Assembly: GCA_936440205.1 (NCBI GenBank)
Contig: OW387146.1
Location: forward strand, 26,350,458-26,414,457
Source of the DNA: Lepidonotus clava
Lineage: Eukaryota > Annelida > Polychaeta > Phyllodocida > Polynoidae
Length of the DNA: 64,000 nucleotides
Reading direction: 5' to 3'
Part shown: in pieces, positions 35,057 through 47,690 of the stretch
Position numbering within the stretch: position 1 is the stretch's first letter
How the letters are laid out: each line of letters starts with the position of its first letter
Position numbers and translations under genes: made by a program
The notes under the pieces: generated by a model
The model's input: only the letters and a program-made list of their open reading frames with translations
Database searches by the model: none
Told to the model about the DNA's origin: nothing

Positions 35057-35358
35057 GTGCCGCGTCGTCGCATAATGGGTCTCGCTATTGGGAGGATTGG
35101 CACACATAAAAAGATCTGTCCTTGTTCAACAGCGAGTGAATTTGATGGGGGGGGACGTTTTTGGTTGTGAATTTTAATATTCTGCTTTCAGCAAATGATA
35201 GCAGTGTCTTTCAGCTCATGAAATATATAAAAGGTGAGCGGTGGAAATGTGTTAATATGTCAATTAAGTGTGTTCAAAATGTGTGCAAAACAGGGAGAGA
35301 AAACTCAACCATTTTTGTTCTCCCGCTGTTGCGAGTGTTTGGTTATGTGACGCGGCAC
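35057..35358 (+). mobile_element. 302-bp MITE, second of a head-to-tail pair (divergent interior)
   Basis: Starts GTGCCGCGTCGTCGCATAA and ends TTATGTGACGCGGCAC. The ends match the family but the centre differs from the neighbour, with a GATGGGGGGGGACG insertion-like stretch. Confidence 0.8.
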
Positions 35359-35856
35359 AGGGCAGCATTTTTATGGTTTTACCAGTCACATCTTTCCACT
35401 GCTTAAAAAACTAAGTTCCTACATACCATATTATAATGCACACACCTATGGAAATCTTATTTTATCTGCTTTCATATAATGTTCACAACTGTCACAGTTG
35501 CTAACATTTAACACAGTATTTTCAACATCCTTTAACATGTCCTCTGAAGTTGTAGGTCTTCAAAATGTGTCCTACACTTGGCCCATAATTAAGGGGCTCC
35601 TGACCTAGATTAACATAAATAAGGTGAACAGTTTTAGATTTCAATGGTAGGGCTATTTTTAGATTCAATCTAATAGAGTGAGACAAATGCACACTCAAGA
35701 ACAGTGCCCCTGTAAATACCTGTTATAGATAAAAGTTAGGTCCAACTGGGGTAAGATTCGGCAGCCAAGAACACAGCCCTGCTCAAGATTTACCTTGTAA
35801 AACCAACTTAATAATTAAAAGACCAACTACTGAGTATGTCGTATGTATATGAAGTT

Positions 35857-35862
35857 TTTATT
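35857..35862 (-). terminator. Poly(A) signal of gene B overlapping its stop codon
   Basis: The stop codon TAA (35861-35863) runs directly into TAAAAA, so AATAAA shares two bases with the stop. If this signal is used the 3' UTR is only about 10-30 nt long. Confidence 0.5.
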
Positions 35863-38800
35863 ATGCTTCTTTCACAAATAGATATGCTCCCAGGGCTCCC
35901 ATACATCCACCGTTTTTGACGAAGTTGACCTCAACCTCTGCTTTCTGCAAATGCATACACAAACAGGAGGTTAAGTTTGACTTAAATGTAGGCCTGCATA
36001 TCATTAAGGCATATAAATGACATTTAGATAGAAAATGAACACTTATTTCTGAGCAAGAAAATCAAGAATTTGTTGATGAAGAGACCTTATTAATCAATGC
36101 ATCACCACCCTAAGGATGCCTTATGTATTCATGTATCACTATATCAAAAACACGTGCACATTATTCTCATTAATACTTCAGGTTAGCCTATTACTTCATG
36201 GATTACAATAAACATAGTTAAAATTCTAAACAGTTAATCGCTTAGCAAAGATTGAAATTCAGGATCTTACCATAGGCATGAGGAAAGACTCAAGCAGCAT
36301 CTTATTACGTAGGGTCATATCACGCATAATAGCGCTGTTGAACACGTTGCCGCACATGACCACTTCAGTTGCACCAGTCAGTCTACAGCTGGTGAGAATA
36401 GACGATGCATGGTTCATGGCAACCATCTGAAAAGTGTTATGAACCAGGTCCTCTTTCTTCACATCATCTAGAAGAACAAAAGCAATTCTAAGTATGAGAT
36501 CTAATTAAATTCATTACACCCTTCCGATGCAGAATGATTTGAAAAACCAACATCCAGGGGTGAGGACTTTAGTATAATGATAACCTCTCTGCTTCTTGAC
36601 ATTTGGTATTCTTTTAACTTCAGGTGTTGGTTTCTTTTGGACCCTCCAGATTTAAAATGTAAAAAATAAATCTTGAACTGAGACAGGAAAGGTGATAAAA
36701 ACAAAATGGGAAGAAGGCCTATCAATTTATATATCTGTATTCAGCAATACCGGGGACTACCCTGATGATCTTCAGAAAAGGATATAGATTCTCAGTGTGT
36801 TAGGGATATTAGCATTTGGGTGGTCTTGATGGCCATGTGGCCCATTGCATAATGAACTCCTCACAACAGTTAGAGCTTAAAACCAACCTAGATTTGAACT
36901 TAACTCCCACTGTTTTCCCAAGTCATTTCAAGAATGAAACCCATGCAAGGGCCACAACCCTCCAGCTGTTATCCCTGGTACCTTGCCAGTATTTGTAACT
37001 AAAGTATCATTAAAAATCTGTTTTTCCAAAAAGAGAATCTCTTGTCAGTCTTTGCTGCACATGAAAATCCTTATAGGCCTATGTTAAGAAGCGTAAGGCA
37101 TAGGTAAGCGAGTAGTCTTTAAACAAATATTTACATAATGAATAATGTCAGTATTAGATTATTATCTCAAAATACAAATATAATTCATACGTATTACCCA
37201 CGCTACCAAACTAGTAGCACAGCAGTGAAGCTCTACCCTGAGTTTTGTCAATGTTGTCAAAAATTACCAGACAAAAATGACGAAACACAAAATACTAGTC
37301 TATCAGAAACAACTTAGATGAAAAATTGTCAGATTCAGCCACATACCAATCAGGATAATATAAAACTCACCAATAGTCTTCTTGACTGATTGCTTATGAT
37401 TAAGGACTAATTTTTGAAAATGATAGGTTTGATCTGAATCACTGCATGGAATGGCTGATTCATGATAGAATCACCTGCTGCTTCCACTATGAATGAATTA
37501 ATTTGTTAAGCAATATAATGCAGTGGGTATTGGACTATTTTTTACGATGTGCTACAGGTTCAGATTTCAGAGGCTTTACCCAGGCTTTGCGTCACACCCT
37601 TGCCAAATGGGAAATCAAAATCATCCATCTTGTACATATTTTCTTCATCTCCTTCCATCTTTTCCAGCATCACTTCCTGCATCTTCAAGCCAGTTGTTCT
37701 GCCGTCCGCCCTCTCAGCCATCTCCACAAGCTTGGAAAAGTCCTTAAAATGAGCCAAAACCAATATAATTGAAAACATTTTCAAAACTCAGATAAGTATA
37801 GAAATATGTTGGATGAGTCCAGTTAAGGTCAGTGGTAAAGTATTAGACGTTAAAAATCTAGCTCAGACTGAAGTAGAATGCCATAAGAGATGGTAATATT
37901 TGCATTTGTTTGTAAACAAACCCTATTTTTGCAGATCTACATTAATTGATTTGAGCAAGGAAAACATGTTTTCAATGATTTGTTACCATATTTCTTGGTT
38001 TAGATTTTAACATGGGCAAGGAATAGGCTCAAGGAACGGGTTTCAATGATTATTTGAGTTTGGAAAATTTCATCGAATTTATTGGTTTTGGCTCCCTTTA
38101 GATAAGTTAAAAGTACCAGTCACTCGATATATTGATGTGCATGTTCACTTGGATATAGTGTGCACAACGAGTAATTTCCCAAATACTCTTTTTTGAGACA
38201 GAGCTCCTGGTTCATATTTATATAGTAAACTAATTTACATTATTGAAAAAAGGTGGAATTTCTAATATAAACCTTGACTGCTGATATCACCATGGGTATA
38301 GGCCTAAAAATTGACATTAAATGCAAGCTTTTTTATTTTTCAGAGCTACAACAATGGTGCATTTGGGCTCAAAGTTGCAAAGTCATTTTAGAGATGATGA
38401 TAGTAAAAGAACTAATTTACTGTGGTCTGACTACCACAACATTGTTTTCAATATACCTACATTTTCTCCTGCAAGGAATGCTGAAAGTCCATACAAAAAG
38501 CGGCCTGCAGTGTAAGCGTGGTCAACGAAGCCACTTGACCCATCCTTGTTCATCTGCATTGTAGCCAAGAAAGGATAAGAAAGGTAGGAGACACTGTTAT
38601 TTCAAACAACTTATTCTGTGGTACACTCCCATACAAAAACACCCCTTTTATGTATGGTATTCAAATTAAGTAGCATCGATGATATGATTTTCAAACTATA
38701 TTTCTATCTTAATATTTAAGCTTAATATTATTCCCTCAAAATAGGTCCGTATGTACTTAAGATGAAGTCCATGTTTTAAAAGAAACGTAAAACTTATTTC

Positions 38801-41800
38801 AAAACTCACAATTTCATTAAAAATAATCATACAGAGGACATCATTTTCTTTCTAATGGTTTGAGAAAGATCATATGTGATTACTTGAATTATGAATGTAT
38901 GTGTCTGTATACATGTAGTACAGCGCCCCTTGTCAATTCTCACGAATCATAATTCAATTCTCAAATCTGAAGTGCATGAAACTAGAGCTACCTGAAAGGA
39001 TCCTGAACCAGAACCAGAACCAGACATAAAGAGAATTCTGGGTCGGTCTTCAACCACCTCTTTCCCAAGCTTTTCTCTCACTTTTAGATTTGACATGGTT
39101 TCCGCCTGTTGCATTCTCTCTTCCATGTCTTTTTTAATTGTCTTGCCTGCTTCAATGACCTTATCTGAATAGGGAATGTAGAGCTCATCTCTAGTCTGGG
39201 TTTTCTCCAGTGTCAAGAAGGAGCGTATGAAACAGTCAAACTCTGTCAGAACCTCTATCCTGTAGAAAAAGAAATAGTTAGAATTGTTGATATATGACAC
39301 ATTAAAAATTGTTACATACTACTTCTAGAATAATGTCCTTTTGCATGTTACAGTCTACATACTGAACATACTTCAGGCCATGCCAAGAACCAACAAAATA
39401 GGCTGTTACGAGCCGTCCATTTGGTTTCTGATTTGTTAAACAGCTTTTTAAAGGACTTGTGGGAACCAGCAAGGTCATGACACCATTATTTAGTTCCCCT
39501 CTCATCCTCCATGTGGCTTCATAGTGTAAAGGCCGTATTCCATATTTACTGAAAGTGCATTGCCGATTTAATGCCTATACAATTTCACTACTGCCAATGT
39601 ATAATCGGCGCTACTGCCGATAAAATTTATGAACATTTGGTAAATTTTTCATGCCAATTTTCGGCAGGCAATATTCCAATTTCGACGGTTGATCTGCACT
39701 TTCGGTGGCCGATTTTGAAAGTGTGCCAAAAGTATGGGCCACTGGTATAGAATGTTTCCGTGGTGAGGGTCAGTATGAGCAGCGCATACTTTCAGTATAT
39801 GGAACCTAGCCACCCCCTCCAAACACCTATGTTATGGGTTTGAATCCTGGAGGGACTTGTTTCTAGAGAAATGCATTCATAAAGTAACTTTGCAGGACTT
39901 GATAAAGAGAAATTGCCACACACCTATCATGTTCATTCATAGAATTAGATTGAATTGGGCCCCGTTTTTTAATTAAGATGATTCAAAAAGTATTGCATAA
40001 GCATTTACATTTCAGTCCTTAAGTAAAACCAATGCAACAAATGATATTGTTTCTGAGATTAGTCATATTTATGACCGCCTGTTGATTTCAAAGGGGCTGT
40101 CTCATCCTTGACTCGTTAGGCTAATGTCCACTGACGTTAGCCTAACGACGCCATCACTGGTGACGTGTTTTGCCCTTTCAGAGCATAATAAAGCAACCTC
40201 ATTGGTCACGTCGCGCATTTGGCGCTGCGCCACGGGAGTTTCAATGTATAAAAACATCATGTCCTTACACACGAGACAGTCCCTTTTAGGAGGTGTGAAG
40301 CCATCTACCCAAGCTTTATCTACTAATCTTTGTCTAGGCCTGTATCATATATGTCATATTATATATAGGCCTACATTTAATATATCATCTGAAAATATTG
40401 TGACCCGTACTTGCAGTTGAGTCCAGCTTCAAGGACTTCTTTGTTTGTTTGACCACCACATCCTGAGGCATTGACCAGAATAACACCATCTTCGTTTTTC
40501 TGCAAGTGGAAGTGTACAGTTATTTTTTACTTCAAAATAAAACCTACTATGGTTTGTGCCTGTCTCACACATCGTATGGAAACCACACAATACGGTTGTG
40601 ACAACTTAGGAACTGCTAAATCCTGTTCAACTGTGTGGCTATTTAACAAACAATTCAGACTTGTAATTTTCAACTGTTATTTTTTTTATTATTTAGGAAT
40701 CTTTTTAGTTTAATCACCAAAATTATCATCGGCTAAAGCAGTTTGTAAGATGAAAAATGGCAAACAATGAAGAGAAAAATAACTTGAAAAGACAATATCC
40801 AAATGTTTTTATAATGAGCATTGAAAAGTTGATTCTCGAATTTGAAAATCATTATTTGATCCTAAGATTATTTGACTTAGTTGTGATTTTGCTAGCGTGA
40901 AACAATCGCTAGCGTGAAACCCATCTAAATATATTTATATTTTAAGTACTTCCAAGAATCCTGTAGCTACAAACACTTACTGTCAGATCTGCATTTTCTT
41001 GAATGTACATGATCATGCCATTGCAGTCATCACGGTAAAACATGGCATAATGCACTTGGCCTTTGCTTGGGTCATCCTGAATTATATATACAAATGTTTA
41101 TCTTTAGTATGGGAGTGTAGTTTACATTGCATGAGCAGCACAATAAGGGTTTCTCGGGAATATCAAGCTCTCTTTACCTTAAGGTTGGTAAATATAAACA
41201 GAAGGTATCTTGCATTTCATGCGTTGTACTAAATGTGAGGGATTTCAAAAACCGAAATTCAAAGTGAAAAACTCACTTTTTAATAATTGTTTTCCTTTTC
41301 CATGTTTGATTGAAAAAAAACATTAGAGAAAAGTCAGGGTGATACGCAGCTGGTGTTATAAAATTCTCCTCGCCTCCCCCACTCTCGACCCCTCCCCCTT
41401 GTTCAAGAGTAGACCTCATTTGAATTTTACGATTATGTTACTTTCACTTTTTGATTAGTTGATTATTTGAGTCTTTCCTATTTTACAAAGAGCTTTGGTG
41501 AAATCTGTCAAGAATTTTAAGGGATTTTAAGAAAACGGATAATGAATAAATGAAGTTTTTTTTAAGAAATTGAGAAAAAAGATGAGTTGTCTCAGTATTA
41601 CGTCATCTCTATGCTTAAAGTCTGTCTTTAAGATTATTTTGCTTATCACTTCACTACATCCTGTGACACACTACATCACTTATTATGAGAACCCAATCAG
41701 AATTAACCATGGATGGCTTATTTCTTGTATCATACATGCAGGCTAGCCTATAATTTTAGGTTAGCATGCATGCTGGGAAACCTGTTAACAGGTCACAACA

Positions 41801-43608
41801 TTACGAAATCTAGAATGATGTTAGCTGTACAAATTGTATATTCTAGTCAGAAATACTTTGAAATCTATTTATAGGTAATTCCCCTTACCTGTAGAAAACC
41901 CTACTATACATGCAATTCTTAGTCGATTTCACTTATCTTGGTATTAATTTTTAGTTAGGGTTATAAAGAATATAGACTAGGATGAATTTTGTTCTAACTA
42001 AATATTCAAAATATTTTCTGACTTTTGGAATGTCTCAGATATTTGCTGGTATCCAATTCTATCTCAAGGGTGTTTAGGGGTTAATATTTGGATTCTAATG
42101 ATGTGTCATTTACCTGTACGCTTATAGTATTCATGGAACGCGCAAACGCAAAATTATGAACCATCATTGTGGCCTGTTGTTTGTACTGTGCTGTCTGATT
42201 GGTGAGGAATGACCAATGATAAAATGTTCGCCTATTTCTGTCGTATATCTCTGTCTTATCATTATGTCTTTTTATAGATTTTCTCATAATTGTTATCTAA
42301 TAAGATAAGAAAGTAGAAGACAATAATTATGTGACTCACATGTACTAATACCGTAAATGTCCATCTGTGTTCTCATGTTTTACCTAAGGCAGCATAATCG
42401 TCATGTTTAAAATATGCTTTGAGAAGTGAATCTTTTTAATTGTTGGTAACTCCAACGTTTTATAGGTCCTAGTTGAGTATAAGGGCAAGATGCTACAATT
42501 GCCGAAATTCCCTAAAAAGCTGAACGTTATTTACGCCTGGTGACTTAGCTCATTTGACCCCCTGAGATAATAATTAATGATGTTGACTATTTATCAAACG
42601 CACTCTTCAAATTGTTATCAAATGTTCGTTCAGTATAAACAAACCCTCTATGCTTACATTGAACGTAATGAGATGACAATAAAGTGATATCCCTTAAATC
42701 AATGAAAAATGATGATTCTATTTTACTAGAGTTTTGAGTGGTTTCCCCTCCTGAAGCCCCACTCGCCGTGCTCAATCTTTCGGTTGCAGAGAGCTACGAA
42801 AATTATGTCTCGAGCGTTTGCAAATGATTCCAGTTGAGACAAAATGATCGCAAGCTAGAGAAAAAAGATCGCATAGCATTCACACTGAGAGGTAGGGCAC
42901 CTTGCAATCATTTGCGATCATTTTCGCAGGCAATCTCTTCCATAATCGCACAGGATCTCTACGAAAATATTCAACATGTTGAATAATTTCGCAAGGAATT
43001 AGGTCGCAGAGGTCTACGATGATCCAACGTTCCCAACGTTCTGAGATCGCAGAGAGCTGCGACACCACGGCGAGTGGGGCTTGATACTCCTTGTTAGATC
43101 GGTAAATCAGCTTTCCCACAGTAGATCCTGTAAGTGATAAAAAGTGTATCCCTTACCAGCCCTCATTCAGGAAATGACATTAGCATTGACAACTAAATCA
43201 GTGGTGAAAATTAATTGTTGCCGTAACAGTTAAAACATCTTCATGAAATTTCTTGGATTTTTTTTAGCTATACCAGAAATGTTTTTGTATGTAGAAAGAA
43301 GGTATGCTTATAACGTTGATAAGGTCATGTTGATGAAGAAGAGGTTAAAAGTTTACAACATGGTTATTATTCAAATGCCAGTCCCCTAACCCTGAAGCGT
43401 TTCAATAATAAAGTTGAAAATGCAGTATATTTCTGACCTGAATATAATTCACTATCAATATAGCTAGAATACTGGGGCATGATATAAAAGAACACTCCTT
43501 TCCATACTTACCAATATCAAGCGCAAATCCGGAGGAATTTTCCACAGCCTCTGCTGGCAGCTGAACAACTGCATCAGAGAGGAGACCTGTTGGGGCTTTC
43601 AGCGACAT
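35861..43608 (-). CDS. Divergent pantothenate kinase-like protein, gene B (paralogue of A; exon 2 split by a MITE)
   Basis: Coding exons on the minus strand: 43512-43608, 42727-43127 (contains a 327-bp MITE plus 3-bp target duplication), 40981-41076, 40411-40499, 38992-39259, 38461-38553, 37580-37742, 36271-36467, 35861-35944. Removing the insertion leaves exon 2 at 71 nt, exactly as in gene A, and a frame of 1158 nt (385 aa). Intron phases equal those of A at all eight positions. Motifs: FALDIGSTVGKLIYR, VHYAMFY, LTEFDCF with the catalytic-type E124, an extended GSGSGSGS loop, YTAGRFLYGL, CGNVFNS and GGCMGALGAYL. An in-frame ATG nine bases upstream (43617) would add MKK; I chose the start that matches A. 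Read through, the MITE brings a stop near 42880, so the gene is either dead, or rescued by splicing (see findings). Confidence 0.8.
39531..39811. mobile_element. MITE with GTATTCCATATTTACTGAAAG ends
   Basis: Left GGCCGTATTCCATATTTAC and right GTATATGGAACCTAGCC are inverted, next to matching ACTGAAAGT/ACTTTCAGT blocks. It lies in intron 4 of gene B. Confidence 0.75.
40090..40288. mobile_element. ~200-bp MITE with AAAGGGGCTGTCTC ends
   Basis: Left AAAGGGGCTGTCTC and right GAGACAGTCCCTTTT are inverted; internally GTTAGGCTAA pairs with TTAGCCTAAC. It lies in intron 4 of gene B, 120 bp from exon 4. Confidence 0.72.
42755..43081. mobile_element. 327-bp MITE inside coding exon 2 of gene B
   Basis: Inverted ends AGCCCCACTCGCCGTG and CACGGCGAGTGGGGCT, flanked on both sides by TGA (42752-42754 and 43082-43084). 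Comparison with exon 2 of gene A shows that 327 + 3 bp is precisely the extra length. A related 328-bp copy lies at 17537-17864. No coding capacity. The 3-bp target duplication is compatible with PIF/Harbinger-type integration but TGA is not the usual TWA, so the superfamily is left open. Confidence 0.9.
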
Positions 43609-44507
43609 TTTTTTCATGCACTGTAGGCAGGGGGGAAATTGAAATTTATTTGAATTATTGAATAAAATTGGAAAAGAAATAGATAAGAGCATTAAGGATT
43701 ATTTTAGGTTGGATAGCTTTATCATTGATTTTATGTGCCAAAATGTGGTTTGCATTTCAGACGCCAACATGTTTGCATCTAGCATTGCAAGCACAAGAAA
43801 AAAACATTGTTATGTGCATGCATTGGCTCTTGCATTTTCCCCCAAAGAAACCATTGATGAGCATTTTCCTATATTTCTCCTTGTGGTGTTTGAAACCTAA
43901 GAGGTGAGACGTAAAAATTGAATATATTAATATTTTGATATTGAAAATAGAAGCTTTTGTTTTCATGAAAATTACTCCTACAAATAATCAAGAATCTTTT
44001 TATGGTATATGTGATGGTTCTCTGTGTATATCTAATTTTTATTTTAAAGAATCACTACGCCGATAACCATTCTTGGCATAATTACAGTAAGATGCTAACA
44101 ATTGATGAGCTACTAATATAAGAGGAAGAAGAACAGAGAGGCCTAAACTAAAGGTGACTCTACTTTCCAGGTGGGTAGGTCAAAAGTGAGAGCAAAGTTT
44201 GAGGTTTATATAATCCCATAGATCATGCCATGAAGACATCCCAAAAGCTTGTTTATGTTGTAGTACCAAAACCAAATAAATATTATGCAGAAAATAGTGA
44301 AAATGAGATGCAGAACCTTTTTCTTTATTCACTGCCCCAAATATACACAACTGAACATTCTGTGCGGTTAATGAATAACAAATAGGGCCGAACTCCATCT
44401 ATTTTTCTTATCATCTTAAATTGATAATCTGAACAAAACTTTAGATGAGTTAATGCTTTATGCGATGTATTTCTATAAAGAGTACCTAAACTCTACAGGT
44501 TCCTTAC

Positions 44508-44560
44508 CTGTGCTGTCTGTCAGGTGTTAACGTGTCCGTCCTGTAGTAAGGATGGTGTTC
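44508..44560 (-). other. Candidate non-coding first exon of gene B
   Basis: A strong donor (CACAG followed by GTAAGG on the minus strand) ends an exon at 44508. The coding exon opens at 43620 after CCTACAG, so an upstream untranslated exon is needed. The upstream limit is unknown. Confidence 0.4.
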
Positions 44561-44599
44561 AGATCAATACCGTAATCCGTCATAACATGCGCCCTATCT

Positions 44600-45498
44600 G
44601 GCTCTTGATTTAGACTAAACGTACGCCGTCAACCCGTTAACAGGTGAATATCCGTATCACAGGAGCGTCCTCCCTCGCCTACCATGTAGCATGCATTATA
44701 TAAAGCCACACAGTCAATGATATGGACTCCTTGTTTTAGTATAAAGTGTTTCAAAAAATATCCCAAACCCCTAACCCCCCGCGAGTTAAAGGAAGCATTC
44801 AATCTGTACAGAGAAGCTAACACATTGTCTAAAGTTACATACCACTGATCCCCTCCTTGGTGCGACATACTTAACGGAGCTGTAGCTACATTATAGTAGC
44901 TGCGCCAATGTCTAACTTCGGAAACACTGATGGTTTTATTTATTAGAAGCCGATACAAATGAATATGTATACCCTATTTAAAAATTTAACCTCCTAGATT
45001 GTCTCCAAAATTTCACCATAGTACAATGTTTTTAATGTAAAACTCGCTGCATAATTGTTCTTTTATAATCCACATAAGCAGGCAAGGGACAAGCTTGACA
45101 ATGACAACTTTGTCATATCCTGAATCGTTGCCGAATCTTTCCCCACAGTCACATTACAATGGGATAATGTTCTTGATTTCAATGCCGTAGCTTAGGTCCT
45201 CCACGTCTCCGGTGAATCTGCTCCATTGGTGATCAATCTAAAATTGCTATAATTGCGAGTTGGAGACCTATAGATCATATAATATTTATTTGAAATGTAT
45301 CTAATTCAAACTGAATATAACATTACAAACTATTATTTTCCTTTAGAAACTAATAGTTATAGATCAAATATATAACCACGTGGTTACGATCACCACTTGG
45401 TGATCACCAAAAACTGATCACGTGACCAAGTCTGCACAAGGTCTTGTTGGCGTGCTGCCCTCTGGTGGGATCTATGGTGTTTGTACCTCTTTGTCTGA

Positions 45499-45551
<53 letters not shown>

Positions 45552-47478
45552 TGCCGCTTGAAAATGACTGTATGGCCATTCTAACAGTAAAAATACCATA
45601 AGAGAGAAAATGACCAGAAACAGTTACTTGCAAAGTTGTGTGTTTGATATATAATTTATGGAAAATGATATTTGGATTCATTATCTAGATAAATGGGGTT
45701 GAATAGCCCAAACTTCATTTCTGAAACTTGCTTCCTTTCAAGTGACCATGATTAGCATTCGTTGAAAATGCTACGGGGCCATTCCATAAAAAGATGACGA
45801 ACTTTTAATATCTTTATTTCGTTCCAGAAACAAGATACGAACAAAAGTATCATGTCTGCATACTGTACGCAGGTATGTAAAAGTGTGCGTATACCCCTCT
45901 AAAAGCTGCGACAGGTATTGCATTGTTCATATCTCATTTTTAACCTTCAAATTCTTTTTTTTTTTCATCATGAAGTTATAAAGCTACAATAACATACGAG
46001 GTATCAATGAAAAGCTCATTGCGCAAGGAATCCGTTGACGAAAGGCAATTGGAAATCGGTTGAGAACTCATGGAATTATCAAAGAAAAACTGAAAAGTAT
46101 TTGCAATTACGAACAGTATTTGTGGAACAGCGCCCAGGTATTTGGACATGGATCGCGTACTAAGATATTCATGTTAAGAAATGATAATGATGAGCGTGTA
46201 AAACAAACGATAGGCCCTGACCTAGCCATCCACATTGGTACACATTGCACAATGATATATTGCATTGGTGTATTGCTACATGTTTGTGGTATCATTATGT
46301 AATTATAGATTTAGATAATATGACATAAATCATAAATATCGTGTTTATAAAGTCACATGTAGTCACAAGCTCATACTTTGCATTGAGGGTGAGAGGAAGA
46401 GACATTCTGACAATTTATTTTAATGAGTGTACCTTTATTTTAGAGAAAGGCAAATATTAAAACGTGAAATTCTTTCCTATACTGATAGCTAAATTATTTC
46501 ATTTGAACTGCATACATGTACATGTATGTGATAGAAAATTGGCACTACGTATTTATTTTCATTTTAAATCCGTCTTTAATAGTATATTCCATGTTGGTTT
46601 CAAAATGTATTCATCACAGATATGTGGCGAACATTTGTTTATTTTCCAAAGTCATGTAGTGTAATACTGCCTTAAACGGCCGACTGACCCCTGAGAACCC
46701 ATATCGCCCTTTAGCTGTGTTGACCAACCAACAACCCAATCTTCATGTGCTAAGGGTCAGGCCTATAGAGCTTTTTCATGGCCTGCACCACTAATGATGT
46801 ATTGTATATAAATAATAAATCGTGAAGTGTATCAAACTCAAACTCCAGTTTGGGTGGACATTGGTTTTTATTTAGATTATTAGATATTACAATTTGTGCG
46901 GATCCTATGAAAGATACACCTAGAAAAGGTAAAGTTGATGTTTTCAAGTGTGAGTGGCAGGTAAAAAGTGAAATATTACCTCTGTCAATCGATAACATTT
47001 GCTTTAAATGACTAAAATTAAGTGGTGAAACCCACATGGGTATAGATGTAAGGGGTAAGAGTTTACAACGTATAGCTTGATGCATAGAATAATTAATTAT
47101 TTTGTTGCAAAGCATACCTTGTCTATTTAGATTAGATTTGATTTCAACATAAGTATTTTATCTATGCCACACGTATGGACGTCTATGAGTACACATGCAC
47201 TACAGGGGCATATCCAGTCCTGAAAGCTAAAGGGATACAGAAAAATCTGAATAGGTTCCCTGCAAAAATCTAAGAGGCTTCCAACCAGTCATTTTGATTC
47301 ATATTACCACTTTAATTGTATATAGACGTGAGGGGGTTCCGGACACATTTCCCCAACCACCCAACCACCCACCTACCCCCACAATGCTACTGCACTGCAT
47401 AAACAAATTGCATAATAGGCTAATAGAGTGCATGGCCAACTACAGTAACCAGCAGTTGTATGCTTCTACTATATATAT
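44600..47478. other. No gene seen between gene B and the Ig-family gene
   Basis: Contains the TA microsatellite and a few ORFs of 66-121 codons without domain, compositional or splice support. The promoter of gene B should lie at its left edge. Confidence 0.45.
45503..45550 (+). repeat. (TA)n microsatellite
   Basis: About 24 uninterrupted TA units upstream of gene B. Confidence 0.95.
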
Positions 47479-47690
47479 GTAAGTCAGGAGGAAGTTGGTG
47501 GAGATTGTATCCGCGAAATGTGAATCTAACTCACACTGTAAACAGTTAATGCATGTTAACAGCAGTTACTCTAGCCTCTACTATGTAAGTCAGGAGGAAG
47601 TTGGTGGATATTGTATCGGCGAAATGTCAAGTTAACTTACACTGTAAATAGTTCATGCATGTTTACAGCAACTTCCAGCGCGCATTTACA
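47479..47690 (+). repeat. Tandem duplication of a 106-bp unit
   Basis: Two copies beginning GTAAGTCAGGAGGAAGTTGG at 47479 and 47585, with a few substitutions. Intergenic between gene B and the Ig-family gene. Confidence 0.75.

Noticed and set aside
44629-44958. 109-aa minus-strand ORF upstream of gene B
   Set aside because: No domain, signal or neighbouring exon; it lies just upstream of the likely untranslated exon and looks like chance.
46750-47115. 121-aa minus-strand ORF
   Set aside because: Low-information composition, no motifs and no splice context.
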